64,000 nt of DNA from RGIG8775 sp045537235 (GTDB taxonomy: Bacteria > Bacillota > Clostridia > Oscillospirales > CAG-272). The first letter of the stretch is position 1; each line of letters starts with the position of its first letter. The stretch covers positions 1 through 64,000 of the forward strand of contig JAZSPB010000175.1 of NCBI GenBank assembly GCA_045537235.1. The letters are read 5' to 3'. The position numbers and the translations under genes were made by a program. Of this stretch, positions 1-9,270 are shown in pieces. The notes under the pieces are model-generated. The model was not told the origin of the DNA. It was given only the letters and a program-made list of their open reading frames with translations, and made no database searches.

Positions 1-149
1 TGACATTTGAGCGAACATACTGCCCCCCATGGGGTATCGCTATGTTCGCACAAACTAAAATAAGGGCGCAATAGAAAAGTTTTTGCGGAGCTTTTTTCAA
101 AAAGCGACCTCCCGCGCCCGCAGGCGCCCTCCCCCGCTCGCAGGCGCCA
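1..149. repeat. R1 palindromic repeat, copy A (right part only)
   Basis: This is the right half of the ~200-bp palindrome that recurs at 9077, 14030, 15849 and 20380. It contains the inner GCGAACAT/ATGTTCGC hairpin around a C-run/G-run, then the arm GGGCGCAATAGAAAAGT, TTTTTGCGGAGC and AAAAAGCGACCTCC, then a GC-rich tail. The left arm lies outside the window. It ends 1 bp before the stop codon of the mrr-like gene, so like the other copies it sits at a gene 3' end. Confidence 0.85.
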
Positions 150-150
150 A

Positions 151-1152
151 TCATTTTGTAAAGATCGCTTCATCGAAACGGTAACCGCCTCGCGTTTTGA
201 CGATGCCGTATGCGGTTTTATCTACCAGCTCGAACAGCTTGTCGCCGTCGATGCCTACGCAATTATCGAGAGAATCCAGCAGCTTTTGTGCACCGGGGTG
301 GAATACGGAGGTGGTGGCATAAATGCCTCTGCTGCCTTCCAGTGCCGTCATGGCGCCGTAAAATTCGCGCACCTCTTTCTCGGTGACGTGTGACCGTTCA
401 CGGCACTTGGCTTGTACGAGAATATGTTCGAAAAACCCCAGATCGTCGGTTATGTCCACGACCACGTCCACACCGCCGTCACTGCTCCCGCCCGTCACCT
501 CGCAAACGGTCACAGTACGTCCTGTCATGACAAAATACTTTTCCAGAAGATTGGCAAGAAACCGTTCAAAGAAGGGACCGCCCATGCGGAAAAGCCGCGC
601 GTGAAATTCTTTTTTGAAGGTTTGTCTCGGCATAGCTCGGTTGGTGAGCTTGGTCGGTGCTTTGGAGATGGAATATCCGTTACCGTCATATTGCACTTCC
701 CCCGATTTAACCAGCCGCCCCAAGATCGACCCTGCGATGGAATGCAATGCCGAATCATCCCGACGGGTCGCGGTCTTATCGGCGCCAAAGCGTCGGTCGA
801 GCGCATCAAACAGCGCATTTTTCGTGAAAATTCCTTGCGAAAGGGTCTCCTTGATGGCCGTCTCACACGCATCTCCCTTGACGATGACCAATCCGTCACG
901 CGCCAATATATACCGATGCTCGGAAAGGCGAAGATCCCCTTCTTCCACAAGGGTGTCTACCGCGACGCCTACATAGCTTCGGAGCGTTTGATACTTGCCC
1001 GAGGCACGTTTGTCCTCCATTTCCTTTTGAGACAAACCCAAAAGTGCCGTAGCGCCGTCCATCAGCTCCGACCGCGTAGCCGAGCCCGCTTTTTGCAGAT
1101 AGGTCACTACCGCTTTTCGAATCTGCGTTCTTATTTCCTCTGTAATTTTCAT
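151..1152 (-). CDS. Mrr-family restriction endonuclease
   Basis: The 333-aa protein has an N-terminal winged-helix region (about 1-95, Mrr_N-like, opening MKITEEIRTQIRKAV) and a C-terminal restriction-endonuclease fold. The motif GGPFFERFLANLL is near 191-203, D229 lies in GGVDVVVDI, and the Q-x-K element (LVQAKC, 245-250) supplies the catalytic lysine of the PD-(D/E)XK core. Known Mrr enzymes cut modified DNA in the cytoplasm. The start ATG follows GGAGGGGG at a good distance. No methyltransferase or specificity gene is adjacent, which fits a modification-dependent enzyme. An R1 palindrome abuts its stop codon. The family is clear; the target modification cannot be read from sequence. Confidence 0.88.
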   Translation of the reverse strand: MKITEEIRTQIRKAVVTYLQKAGSATRSELMDGATALLGLSQKEMEDKRASGKYQTLRSYVGVAVDTLVEEGDLRLSEHRYILARDGLVIVKGDACETAIKETLSQGIFTKNALFDALDRRFGADKTATRRDDSALHSIAGSILGRLVKSGEVQYDGNGYSISKAPTKLTNRAMPRQTFKKEFHARLFRMGGPFFERFLANLLEKYFVMTGRTVTVCEVTGGSSDGGVDVVVDITDDLGFFEHILVQAKCRERSHVTEKEVREFYGAMTALEGSRGIYATTSVFHPGAQKLLDSLDNCVGIDGDKLFELVDKTAYGIVKTRGGYRFDEAIFTK

Positions 1153-1297
1153 TTTCCCCCTCCGAAGTCCTCTGGGTTTCTGCTCTTAATTTTACCATGT
1201 TTTTCCATTGATTGCAATACTTTTTCGAGATTCGCACGTCAAATGTCAATCGCCTGTCCGGCGTGTTCTCAAAGGTGTTGTCTCCGTCTGCTCGGCA

Positions 1298-1807
1298 TTA
1301 TTTTTCTGCTATTTCGTTGTGATGCTCGATAAACGCCCGCGCATCCTCTCGCGAATTGAAGACAAAAATATTTTTGTCTCTATATTTTTGAAGCAGCGAC
1401 ATCACTTTCGGTCGGCTTTCCCTATTATAATTTTTGATGAAGCAGATAAATTCCTCGTCCTCTTCATTCTCCGCCTCGACCCACGGCATATCCGATCTCG
1501 GTTTTCCCTTTCGCGACTTGATGCCGTCAAGACATACGGCAAGTGGGTAGTCGAGAAAGACCACGGTGTCACAGACCTCCATTCGCATTTCCATGGTAGA
1601 GCCGTAATTGCCGTCAACGATCCACTCCTCCTGTGCCAACACACGCGAAAGCCGATCGCGAAAAACTGTCTTTTCCACGGTTGTTCTATCGGGATTCCAG
1701 TACATCATATCCAAATGGTAGAGGGGGATTCCTGTTATTTTATGAAGCTCTTTGGAAAACGTGCTTTTTCCGCTTCCGGGACATCCGATTACTATGATTC
1801 TTTTCAT
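1298..1807 (-). CDS. P-loop NTPase, adenylate-kinase-like (FlaR-like)
   Basis: A small cytoplasmic P-loop protein (169 aa from the chosen start). The Walker A motif GCPGSGKST is at about residues 8-16 and is followed by LYHLDMMYWNPD and later EEWIVDGNYG, as in the adenylate-kinase-like 'topology modulation protein FlaR' group. Its true substrate is not known. I chose the ATG at 1807 because AAAAGGA lies 6 bp upstream, whereas the longer reading frame starting at 1825 has no ribosome site. It stands alone between the mrr-like gene and the XRE cluster, on the same strand as both. Confidence 0.8.
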   Translation of the reverse strand: MKRIIVIGCPGSGKSTFSKELHKITGIPLYHLDMMYWNPDRTTVEKTVFRDRLSRVLAQEEWIVDGNYGSTMEMRMEVCDTVVFLDYPLAVCLDGIKSRKGKPRSDMPWVEAENEEDEEFICFIKNYNRESRPKVMSLLQKYRDKNIFVFNSREDARAFIEHHNEIAEK

Positions 1808-1987
1808 ATTTTTTCCTTTTGTCACAAATTCCGAAAATATTGCAAGTCAACCGTCTCCTTGCTTGGGTCGCACTTATGGGCACCCTTGCGCAAGAGGGGA
1901 CGTTTTCGTTTATTATAACACAAAATCGACAGAGTCGCAATCTCTCTGCCGATTTTTGTCATAAAAATGTGGGAGTTCCTCCGGATT

Positions 1988-2797
1988 TTATTTCTTCTCG
2001 AGCATCTTCTTCAGTTGTTCGATACTCTGTGCGATAAAAGTCTGATCGGTGTAAAATTCGATATGGCACTGATTCTGCTCCATGGGAACATCGTAAATGT
2101 CCGCCTCCACCTTGACGCGACCCGTCAACTCAAATTCCATCTTCAAGCAAAAATTCCCATCATGGCTGAATCGATTCATCAGCTCCCCTTCGGGCTCCTC
2201 GTAAAACCGTACAAGAGACGAATACAGCGCCTCAAGACTACGTCGATCTGCGTCGGCAAACATATCAAAGGTCGAAAATGTTCCCTTCCCGCGAACACGC
2301 ATTCGGTATGCCTCCCACGGTTGATTCTTTCCTTTCTCAAATCGGTCTACGATCTCCATGGAAACCAATTGATTGCCGTTTTCGATCACAAGCGTATTGG
2401 CTGACGAAACCTCTCTCCATCTCACGGATGCGGCGCAGATGTATGTGCTGTTTCGAAACGCCTCACCCTCGGTGGTATGGCAATCGGTAAAGATCACACT
2501 TCCCTTTTCTCCAACCTTCATCAAGATCCCAAAGAAAGAAATATGCGAATCGCAACGAATGTGCCAATCAAAAACACCTTCAAAGACCATTTCCACCATC
2601 GGCGCTCCCTCATTCGCCGTAAGGATGACAAGCGTCATGCTGTGTCCCTGCCAATTCTCCACCATACGCATTCCATCGGCCTCGGCCTTGATATCCGCAT
2701 GATAATCAACGGCCGTTACGATCCCATCATGCAAGCCGTAGAATCGCGTCAGAAATGCCTCGGCATCTGCTTGATTTTTTATAATTTGATAGTTCAT
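1988..2797 (-). CDS. Two-domain immunity-like protein (WapI-like C-terminus)
   Basis: The 269-aa protein has no signal peptide. The N-terminal half (about 1-155) reads like a compact beta-rich domain found in small Bacillota proteins of unknown function (FYGLHDGIVTAVDY, VFEGVFDWHI, TYICAASVRWREV). The C-terminal half (about 165-269) resembles the WapI-type immunity domain, with RFSHDGNFCLKMEFEL and HIEFYTDQTFI; this is a family resemblance from memory, not a search. The start follows GAGGGGAG. It lies 114 bp downstream of the XRE run and shares its strand, so it may be cotranscribed. Assignment as an immunity protein is inference; no toxin gene is visible nearby. Confidence 0.6.
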   Translation of the reverse strand: MNYQIIKNQADAEAFLTRFYGLHDGIVTAVDYHADIKAEADGMRMVENWQGHSMTLVILTANEGAPMVEMVFEGVFDWHIRCDSHISFFGILMKVGEKGSVIFTDCHTTEGEAFRNSTYICAASVRWREVSSANTLVIENGNQLVSMEIVDRFEKGKNQPWEAYRMRVRGKGTFSTFDMFADADRRSLEALYSSLVRFYEEPEGELMNRFSHDGNFCLKMEFELTGRVKVEADIYDVPMEQNQCHIEFYTDQTFIAQSIEQLKKMLEKK

Positions 2798-2911
2798 ATT
2801 TTCTCCCCTCTTTGCGTTCGAAATTCTTTCAGATATATTCTGCTTTTTCTAAAACATTTACCACGGGAAAAGGTATGAAATCTTAAGAATCCACTCCTGT
2901 ACCACAGTTTT

Positions 2912-4477
2912 TTAGTGCAACAACCGCGAGAGCGGCGGTGCTGCATAATGATCACCGGAAAGAAGCAAAATCTTGGTCTCCGCGTTTTGAGGATCGACCA
3001 AAGCCATTGTTTCCCTGACCTCATAAGACGGCACGTCCACCTCCCCGCCAAACCGCCACCACATGGTCAGACAACGGTCAATGCGGCAATCCTGCTTTTC
3101 TCGCATTCTTTCCAACAGTGCCAAGGTCTTGGGTTGCCCCGACATGGCATCGGGCTCCACGACATGGTATAGGTTCCCTTCGGATGTCCGAAATACCGTA
3201 ACCTGCGTTTTCAGATCGCCGTCTGCCGCGCGCAGGGCGTTGTAGGCCAGCTCACGCATAGGCTCGAAGGTCTCGGCAAAATCGGGAATGTTTTCCAAAG
3301 ACTTGGCCTCATTGCCGATGTAGTGGGTGTGGGGAATGATATACTCCATACGGGAGACATACATCCGAAAGCGTTCGTCGTCTCTAACCGAATCAAACTC
3401 GTGCCGCTTTTCATAGCCAAACACATCATTGTAACCCCAGCCATATCCTCCCGCCGTGTAACGATGATCGACCTTCTCCTCCACCTGCGAGAGAAACGGC
3501 ACCGAGCCGTGCAATACGGCACCTTCCCTCTCCAGCCTCCAAAGCAGAGCCGTATGCTCCTCTACCAACGAAAGCATAGCAAATCCCTTTTCCCTGTCCC
3601 CTGCGGCAAACAATGCACCCGCATAGGCAAATTCCATGGAAAGACGAAGGCTGAGGAACACATCATCCGCACGGGAAGAAGCGATATTCAAAAGGGTCAT
3701 CGCCGTCTCACACTGCGCCACATCCTGCAACCGCCCATGGTCATGGAGCTTCCTCTGCTCTTGCGGAACGGTGGGACTCTCCTCGATCAAAAGTCCGAGA
3801 GTACGACCGATCAAGCGGTACAAAATACGCTGTCGGTTCCCCTCCCATTGCGCCTCGTCGCCCAAATACGCATACCGCCCAAGCAAAAGATCGTTCCACG
3901 AAAAATCGACGGTACGCGGCATATCATAATGTCGGGGCAAATACTCTCGCCAAAGAACCAGCTTATCCTCTTCTTCAAAACAAACGACCTCGGTCAGCAA
4001 ATGAAGTCTTTCATCGGGCGTGGCATCACGAAGGCATTGGCGGAATTTTCCTCGCACTTTATCGATTCGCTCCGCGGGTACGCCGCCCCATTTATGCTTG
4101 AGATGCATCAGCTGACAAAAATACTGTCCCAAATAGTAAGGATTGCTTTTGGGATGAGCGGTGATCAGTTCCAAGACATCACACACACGCCATTGCGTCG
4201 CCTTTGACGGTGAGGCGCAAAACTCACTCTTGGCCTTCGCCAGCATTCCGAGCAGTTTTTCAAAGCTCACAGCGGGGCGCCCCATCATCAGCTCATCCAA
4301 CGTCGTGTCGAAAAATGCCGCGATCACGGGTAACAGCTCGGTATCGGGATAGGCTTGCCCCTTTTCCCATCGGCTGACCGACTGGGGTGTGACCGAAAGT
4401 GCGCGAGCCAATTCGCCTTGCGTCAGACCGCGCTCGTTACGCATCTTTTTGATATTTTCGGCAAGAGTGATCTCCAT
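2912..4477 (-). CDS. XRE-family regulator with long helical C-terminus (paralog 1)
   Basis: The 521-aa protein has a Cro/CI-type HTH at residues 5-60 (GLTQGELARALSVTPQSVSRWEKGQAYPD spans helices 2-4), followed by about 450 residues with helical segments resembling those of its two upstream neighbours (AGALFAAGDREKGFAMLSLV, RVCDVLELITAH). The C-terminal tail (QPKTLALLERMREKQDCRID) also has a counterpart in the other two. The ATG follows GGAGG. It is the third of the large XRE genes on the minus strand, 37 bp after the zinc-ribbon membrane gene. Function is unknown; a ligand- or peptide-responsive repressor is a guess from architecture. Confidence 0.8.
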   Translation of the reverse strand: MEITLAENIKKMRNERGLTQGELARALSVTPQSVSRWEKGQAYPDTELLPVIAAFFDTTLDELMMGRPAVSFEKLLGMLAKAKSEFCASPSKATQWRVCDVLELITAHPKSNPYYLGQYFCQLMHLKHKWGGVPAERIDKVRGKFRQCLRDATPDERLHLLTEVVCFEEEDKLVLWREYLPRHYDMPRTVDFSWNDLLLGRYAYLGDEAQWEGNRQRILYRLIGRTLGLLIEESPTVPQEQRKLHDHGRLQDVAQCETAMTLLNIASSRADDVFLSLRLSMEFAYAGALFAAGDREKGFAMLSLVEEHTALLWRLEREGAVLHGSVPFLSQVEEKVDHRYTAGGYGWGYNDVFGYEKRHEFDSVRDDERFRMYVSRMEYIIPHTHYIGNEAKSLENIPDFAETFEPMRELAYNALRAADGDLKTQVTVFRTSEGNLYHVVEPDAMSGQPKTLALLERMREKQDCRIDRCLTMWWRFGGEVDVPSYEVRETMALVDPQNAETKILLLSGDHYAAPPLSRLLH

Positions 4478-4514
4478 ATTTCCTCCTTCAAAGCAATCTC
4501 TCTTTACGCAAGGC

Positions 4515-4865
4515 TCATTTTTCGACCTTCTCGGAAGTCACGCCGCAACAACAACCGCATTCCGAACACTGTATCCCGGCAACATCAAACCCACGCAAAC
4601 GCTCCGAGCACTCCCCTTTCATCATATAGGGAACCCGCAAAGGAATGCACGCCTGAAACAGCAAAGATCGTTTCACCTTGAACTCGTGACCGCATTTCTC
4701 ACACCGAAATTTTCTCGATGCCAAACGAATCGTGCAAACCGTCGAATGGATCAGCGGCCAAGCAATCAGACAGATCGAAAAAATATCGAAGAAAAGATCG
4801 GCATCAAAGAAAATCCCATAAGCGATCATAATGCCCCACAAAATATACCATAATGTACTCAACAT
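4515..4865 (-). CDS. Small membrane protein with zinc-ribbon-like cysteines
   Basis: This 116-aa protein starts with two hydrophobic stretches (about 3-20 and 24-48), likely membrane segments. It then has CEKCGHEF (C-x2-C, about 55) and a second cysteine group CSECGCCCG (about 100), so it may bind zinc in the cytoplasm. The ribosome site is weak (AAAAAAGC before ATG). It sits between two of the large XRE paralogs in what looks like one minus-strand transcription unit. I do not recognise a family. Confidence 0.55.
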   Translation of the reverse strand: MLSTLWYILWGIMIAYGIFFDADLFFDIFSICLIAWPLIHSTVCTIRLASRKFRCEKCGHEFKVKRSLLFQACIPLRVPYMMKGECSERLRGFDVAGIQCSECGCCCGVTSEKVEK

Positions 4866-4935
4866 TGCTTTTTTATCTGCTTAAAATAGCAGCTTCTCCT
4901 TTCCTAAAATTCACAAAAACGTATGATCGATTGCC

Positions 4936-6678
4936 CTACTCATTAAACCAATATCTTTTCATTCTCCTCAAAAAGCTCTTGGAGATCGGGAACCCCGAGC
5001 TTTCTCCAATGACCGAATCCACACCGCAATAGGGACAAAATGCCGTGAGCTGCTCGTCACAACGCCACATCTCAATACTGCCCTTCCCAACCTTCTTTTT
5101 GTCCCTCATCCACCGCTCGATCTTGTCGGGAGAGAAGATCGCCAAGCAGTGAAAGCAGCCGCAGGAGCTGTCCTTCTTCAGCTTGTCGCTATGGTTGGTG
5201 CAAAACTTATGTGCCTCACGGCAAGCATCCTCACTCATAAAAGCGACCCGCTCCAATTTATAGGTGGCAGATTCCAAGCCGTTCCGACAAAGTCCCTGCG
5301 CGTGCTTATTTTCCTCGGCAAGATCGGCCAATGCAGATATCAATTCATAGGGCGGCACCGCCAAATTGTGAAGGAAGTCCATGCCTACAAGATATTGAAT
5401 CACCCTGTCATCCGCATCCGCCAGCCGTGCCGATAAGGAATCATCCTCCCACCGTCCGCTTTCATCGGAATGCAACACCGTGCCGTAAAAATTCCCTTTT
5501 GAAGTGATCAGTGTCACTGCCCACTCGCCTTTGCCGAGAGCATCTGCCGTTTCCCCGGCCGACGAAAGCAGTTTTCGAAAGGCTTCTTCTGCCTCACGGC
5601 TCATCATAAACGAAGCACCGTCGCCCAGTCGGTTCACCGCACGGCAAAAAGCGATAAATCGCGCGTTTCCTCTCACCGCATCAAGCTCCGGTCTTTTTTT
5701 CATAACGGTTTGAACGAAGGAAACGTCAAAGCTCGCCCCCGCCAGCGAAGCGGGTTTTTCCACCAAAGCAAGCTCGGGAATCGACCCGCGCGCACACTTT
5801 CCCCGAAGCTCACACGCCAGCCTAAGATGCTCAAGAACGGTATCCAGCATATCAAAGCCCTCGTCCAAGCGCCCCTCGGAAAGCAGTGATACCGCCACCC
5901 ACGTCTCGCAGCTGATGCGAAAGGACAAAAAGATGTCCCCAGCTTCCTTTGAGTACAGATTAAGCATATCCAAAGTTCGCTTATTATGCTCATAGGAGCA
6001 TTCACCGCCAAGGTCGTGCACCTGCAACGAGCGATAAAGCAACCGTTCCACTGAATGAAACATCACGGTCTGCTGTTGCTTCTTGCGCTTGTCCGAGCTG
6101 TGCGGATAACTGTCCAAAAGCACCTCATCCCAAGCGACTGTAAATCTGTAGCTCGGCACATATGCCCGCCAAAGATCCAATTTCCCCTCATCCTCGCAAG
6201 GCAGGATGTCTCCGAGCCACGCGATCCTATCGTTGGCACCAAGCCGCTCCAACATCTCGCGACAGTATTTCCGCGCTCTTTCCACTTGCCCCGGTTTGGC
6301 ACGGTCATTTCGCTCCAGCTCCCTTGCCACACGAAAAAACTCAACCTGACTGTTCCCGTGAGAGGCAAGTTCCTCCAAAATATCACACACCTTCTGCCGA
6401 TTCCAAAAATCACGCTCACCGCAAACCGCATCCCACGCCGCATGAAGCTCCTCTCGCTTTTGCGCCAAAAACGAGCTACCACGCCCCATCAGCTCATCCA
6501 CCGACACATGAAAAAAGTCGGCCAGCTTCGGTAGCATCTCCATATCGGGATAGGCTTGCCCCTTCTCCCATCGGCTTACCGATTGGGGACTGATGCCAAG
6601 ACCGTCAGCCAGCTCCTTTTGCGTAATGCCCCGCTCGGTTCGCAATTTGCGGATCGTTTCGTTCAGCTTTATCTGCAT
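4936..6678 (-). CDS. XRE-family regulator fused to a C-terminal zinc-binding domain (paralog 2)
   Basis: The 580-aa protein has an HTH at residues 5-60 (ITQKELADGLGISPQSVSRW) and a long helical middle shared with its neighbours (KVCDILEELASHG, VERARKYCREML, SLLSEGRLDEGFDML). The last ~95 residues form a separate domain: CGCFHC and CPYCGVDSVIG give paired cysteines, followed by FLRRMKRYWF. That block resembles a stand-alone bacterial 'cytoplasmic protein' family of unknown role (recalled, not searched). The ATG follows AGGAG. It lies 21 bp downstream of the 755-aa paralog. The fusion suggests the XRE scaffold accepts different C-terminal modules. Confidence 0.8.
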   Translation of the reverse strand: MQIKLNETIRKLRTERGITQKELADGLGISPQSVSRWEKGQAYPDMEMLPKLADFFHVSVDELMGRGSSFLAQKREELHAAWDAVCGERDFWNRQKVCDILEELASHGNSQVEFFRVARELERNDRAKPGQVERARKYCREMLERLGANDRIAWLGDILPCEDEGKLDLWRAYVPSYRFTVAWDEVLLDSYPHSSDKRKKQQQTVMFHSVERLLYRSLQVHDLGGECSYEHNKRTLDMLNLYSKEAGDIFLSFRISCETWVAVSLLSEGRLDEGFDMLDTVLEHLRLACELRGKCARGSIPELALVEKPASLAGASFDVSFVQTVMKKRPELDAVRGNARFIAFCRAVNRLGDGASFMMSREAEEAFRKLLSSAGETADALGKGEWAVTLITSKGNFYGTVLHSDESGRWEDDSLSARLADADDRVIQYLVGMDFLHNLAVPPYELISALADLAEENKHAQGLCRNGLESATYKLERVAFMSEDACREAHKFCTNHSDKLKKDSSCGCFHCLAIFSPDKIERWMRDKKKVGKGSIEMWRCDEQLTAFCPYCGVDSVIGESSGFPISKSFLRRMKRYWFNE

Positions 6679-6699
6679 AAATGCTCCTTTTCCAAAAAA

Positions 6700-8967
6700 T
6701 CAGTTAAAAATCACCTGCTGCTCATGCCGCGCTCCTGTGCGATGCAAAAAGTCAATTACATCGGGTGCCAATGACATATCGGGTGCCGCCTCGGGGAAAT
6801 TGCTGTCCACACACGCACCCACACGAAGAAAATACTGCAAGCCCATGCTCTCGCGCCATTCCGCAAGTCGTTCGACATGGGGTAACAGATGTTCCAAAGT
6901 CTTGCGGATCACATCATTGATGTCCATATCCGCACCCGTTTTTTCAAATCGCTCCAAATCGGCACAGGAAAACACCGAAGGTTGGTTACCATGGCCAAGG
7001 GACTCACCCTTCTTTGCGATCACCTTGACCGAAACACCAAGCTCACTGAAAAGCTCATCGGGATCAAAATCGCCTATGATCTGAAAGTAGCTATAGCACG
7101 AATGGGTTTTGAAGGCGGTGCCCCAATCCAACGTATACTTTCCCGGAAATTCGGGGAGCTTTTCGTCATAAGAATACCCCTCAAGGCTTTGGATCACACC
7201 GTTCTTGACCCAGAGGATAAAGCCCATCCCATGGTCAAGATCGGGAAGCTTTGCCTGCACCGTCCCAATGGTCTGCGTCGATTTATCGGACAATGTGGGA
7301 CAGCCGTCCTTCACGCGAAAGACCATATCAAAGCCGCGCTCGTACATCTTGGTTTCCGAGATCTCCGCCGTCTCATATTGCAGCTTGATGATCGGCATAT
7401 TCAGACCCGTCTCTTTCAAGATCCGACGCATCACGGTGTGTGCCATCTCAATGTACGCCCCGTTCATTGTCTTTCCCTCCCGGAGCCCCTTGGGACGCAG
7501 AGGATATATTTTTCCCAGCGGTCTTGCAATGTACCTCCAACTCGACTGCGCCAACACCTTTGTTTCCACGTTATTGGGATTCAGTTCGTACAGCTTTTCG
7601 CTGAAGCCGTGGGATGGGAGCTCGATCGAGCCTTCATGCCAAAGACAAACAACATAGCGGATATCGGTCTCCCCCATCCGACGGAGCGACTCGGCAAAGG
7701 CTACCTCGTCCTTGTGTTCACCGTTGATCCGCTCCTCGACCGCATGGTGGATCACGGCATGGTGCTTGGTTCCGTCGGCGGTCATTACCATCAACACCAA
7801 ATCGCCCTTTTCCATCTTAACGGCTCGCGCCTCGGGCAGCATACCGAGCAATATCTCCTCATCCTCCAAGGTCATGCCCACCGCATCGCGGAAAAATTTA
7901 ACAAAGCGAGGGGTCTCGCGTACACTGTCAAACTCTTGACGGTGCAACTGATATGAAATATCACCCAAACAGTTTCTGACAAAAACCTCACTCGTGGGCA
8001 TCTCGATCAAAGACAGCATCTCAACCGACCCTCGGCGTGTCTCTCCCGCCAAGCTCTCCAAAGCCAAGAGATGGTCACGGATAACGTCCAATACCGCAAA
8101 GCCCTCCCCTTTCCGTTCCTCGCGAAACAGCGCCGCCGCCATTCGAATCTCAATATAGAGCCGAAGATCGATAAACACATCCCCCACTTCCCCGGAGTAC
8201 AGATTCAGCGTATCCAACGCCGTCTTATAGTGTTCATAGGGATTTAACGTTTGGTAACGCCAGCTTTTCCACTGACCGCACATCGGCGGCATATCGTTGA
8301 CCATATTATACAGCAGCTTCCGCACGGTATCATACACCACCTTCTGCCGCTGATTTTCCCATTTGTGATGTTGATCGGAATTGTGTTTATAGCGGGCGAG
8401 CAGAATATCGTCCCAACATGAACAGAGAGGATCCCCCGTGATAAACTCACGCCAGCGCCCCACATATTCATCATCCTCTGCAACAACGATATTCAAAAGC
8501 TCCGAGATTCGACGATCCGCATCGGTGGAAATTAACATTTCGCGGCAATACGCCCGCGCGCGCTCCACCCGAGTCAGATCTCCGCCATTGCGGCTGTACG
8601 CAAGCGATTCGCGGAAAAATTCTACTTGATGGCATCCGTGCGAAGCCAGATCCTCCAGCACTTCACAAATGCGCAGTCCTCCGTCAAGTTTCTTTTTCGT
8701 ACGCAACCTCCAAAGCTCTTCTTTTTTCTTTTTCAAAGACGATATTTCCGTTTTCAAAGACGGTATTTCCGTACCCAGCAAATCATCCGTAGACACACCG
8801 AAAAACTCGGCAATTCGCGGAAGCATCTCCATATCGGGATAAGCTTGCCCATTCTCCCAGCGGCTCACCGACTGAGGCGTGACCAAAAGAGCATCGGCAA
8901 TCTGCCTCTGCGTAAAACCCCGATTCACTCGGATCCTTTTAATATTTTCCGCAAGCTTAATATCCAT
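6700..8967 (-). CDS. XRE-family regulator fused to immunity-like domains (paralog 3)
   Basis: The 755-aa protein is the first gene of the minus-strand XRE run. The HTH is at 5-60 (GFTQRQIADALLVTPQSVSR). A short charged linker with a duplicated octamer (SLKTEISSLKKKK) leads to the helical core shared with the paralogs (RICEVLEDLASHG, VERARAYCREML, RKLLYNMV). From about residue 500 there are two extra modules. One contains GMGFILWVKNGVIQSLEGYS, typical of small immunity-like proteins. The last ~130 residues (YFQIIGDFDPDELFSELGVS onwards) resemble DUF4279. These assignments are by eye. The ATG follows GGAGGAG and a good promoter lies at 8999-9027. Confidence 0.78.
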   Translation of the reverse strand: MDIKLAENIKRIRVNRGFTQRQIADALLVTPQSVSRWENGQAYPDMEMLPRIAEFFGVSTDDLLGTEIPSLKTEISSLKKKKEELWRLRTKKKLDGGLRICEVLEDLASHGCHQVEFFRESLAYSRNGGDLTRVERARAYCREMLISTDADRRISELLNIVVAEDDEYVGRWREFITGDPLCSCWDDILLARYKHNSDQHHKWENQRQKVVYDTVRKLLYNMVNDMPPMCGQWKSWRYQTLNPYEHYKTALDTLNLYSGEVGDVFIDLRLYIEIRMAAALFREERKGEGFAVLDVIRDHLLALESLAGETRRGSVEMLSLIEMPTSEVFVRNCLGDISYQLHRQEFDSVRETPRFVKFFRDAVGMTLEDEEILLGMLPEARAVKMEKGDLVLMVMTADGTKHHAVIHHAVEERINGEHKDEVAFAESLRRMGETDIRYVVCLWHEGSIELPSHGFSEKLYELNPNNVETKVLAQSSWRYIARPLGKIYPLRPKGLREGKTMNGAYIEMAHTVMRRILKETGLNMPIIKLQYETAEISETKMYERGFDMVFRVKDGCPTLSDKSTQTIGTVQAKLPDLDHGMGFILWVKNGVIQSLEGYSYDEKLPEFPGKYTLDWGTAFKTHSCYSYFQIIGDFDPDELFSELGVSVKVIAKKGESLGHGNQPSVFSCADLERFEKTGADMDINDVIRKTLEHLLPHVERLAEWRESMGLQYFLRVGACVDSNFPEAAPDMSLAPDVIDFLHRTGARHEQQVIFN

Positions 8968-8998
8968 CCGTCACTCCTCCATACATTTTCTTGGTTCC

Positions 8999-9027
8999 AT
9001 TATACCAAAAAACCCCCTCTAAAGCAA
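8999..9027 (-). promoter_or_regulatory. Sigma-A promoter for the XRE cluster
   Basis: On the minus strand there is TTGCTT, a 17-bp spacer, then TATAAT, ending about 30 bp before the start codon of the 755-aa XRE gene. No separate strong promoter was seen before the 580- and 521-aa genes, so this one may drive the run. Confidence 0.6.
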
Positions 9028-9076
9028 GCACTTTGCACGGAATCAACGTCACCCATTGGTTGATTCACAAAGAAGA

Positions 9077-9266
9077 CGGGAGAGGTCGCTTTTTTGAAAA
9101 AAAGCTCCGCAAAAAACTTTTCTATTGTGCCCTTTTGCAGTTGGTGCGAACATGGCAATCCCCCAAAGGGGGGCAGTATGTTCGCCCAAATTTTGCAAGG
9201 GCACAATAGAAAAGTTTTTGCGGAGCTTTTTTCAAAAAGCGACCTCTCCCGCCCGCAGGCGGCGCT
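9077..9266. repeat. R1 palindromic repeat, copy B
   Basis: The outer arms CGGGAGAGGTCGC and GCGACCTCTCCCG are exact reverse complements, as are CTATTGTGCCC and GGGCACAATAG further in. The centre is the GCGAACAT/ATGTTCGC hairpin around CCCCC and GGGGGG. The variants GAGAGG and ATTG are specific to this copy and appear in both arms. It lies between the egsA stop codon and the XRE cluster promoter. Confidence 0.9.
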
Positions 9267-9270
9267 TCCG

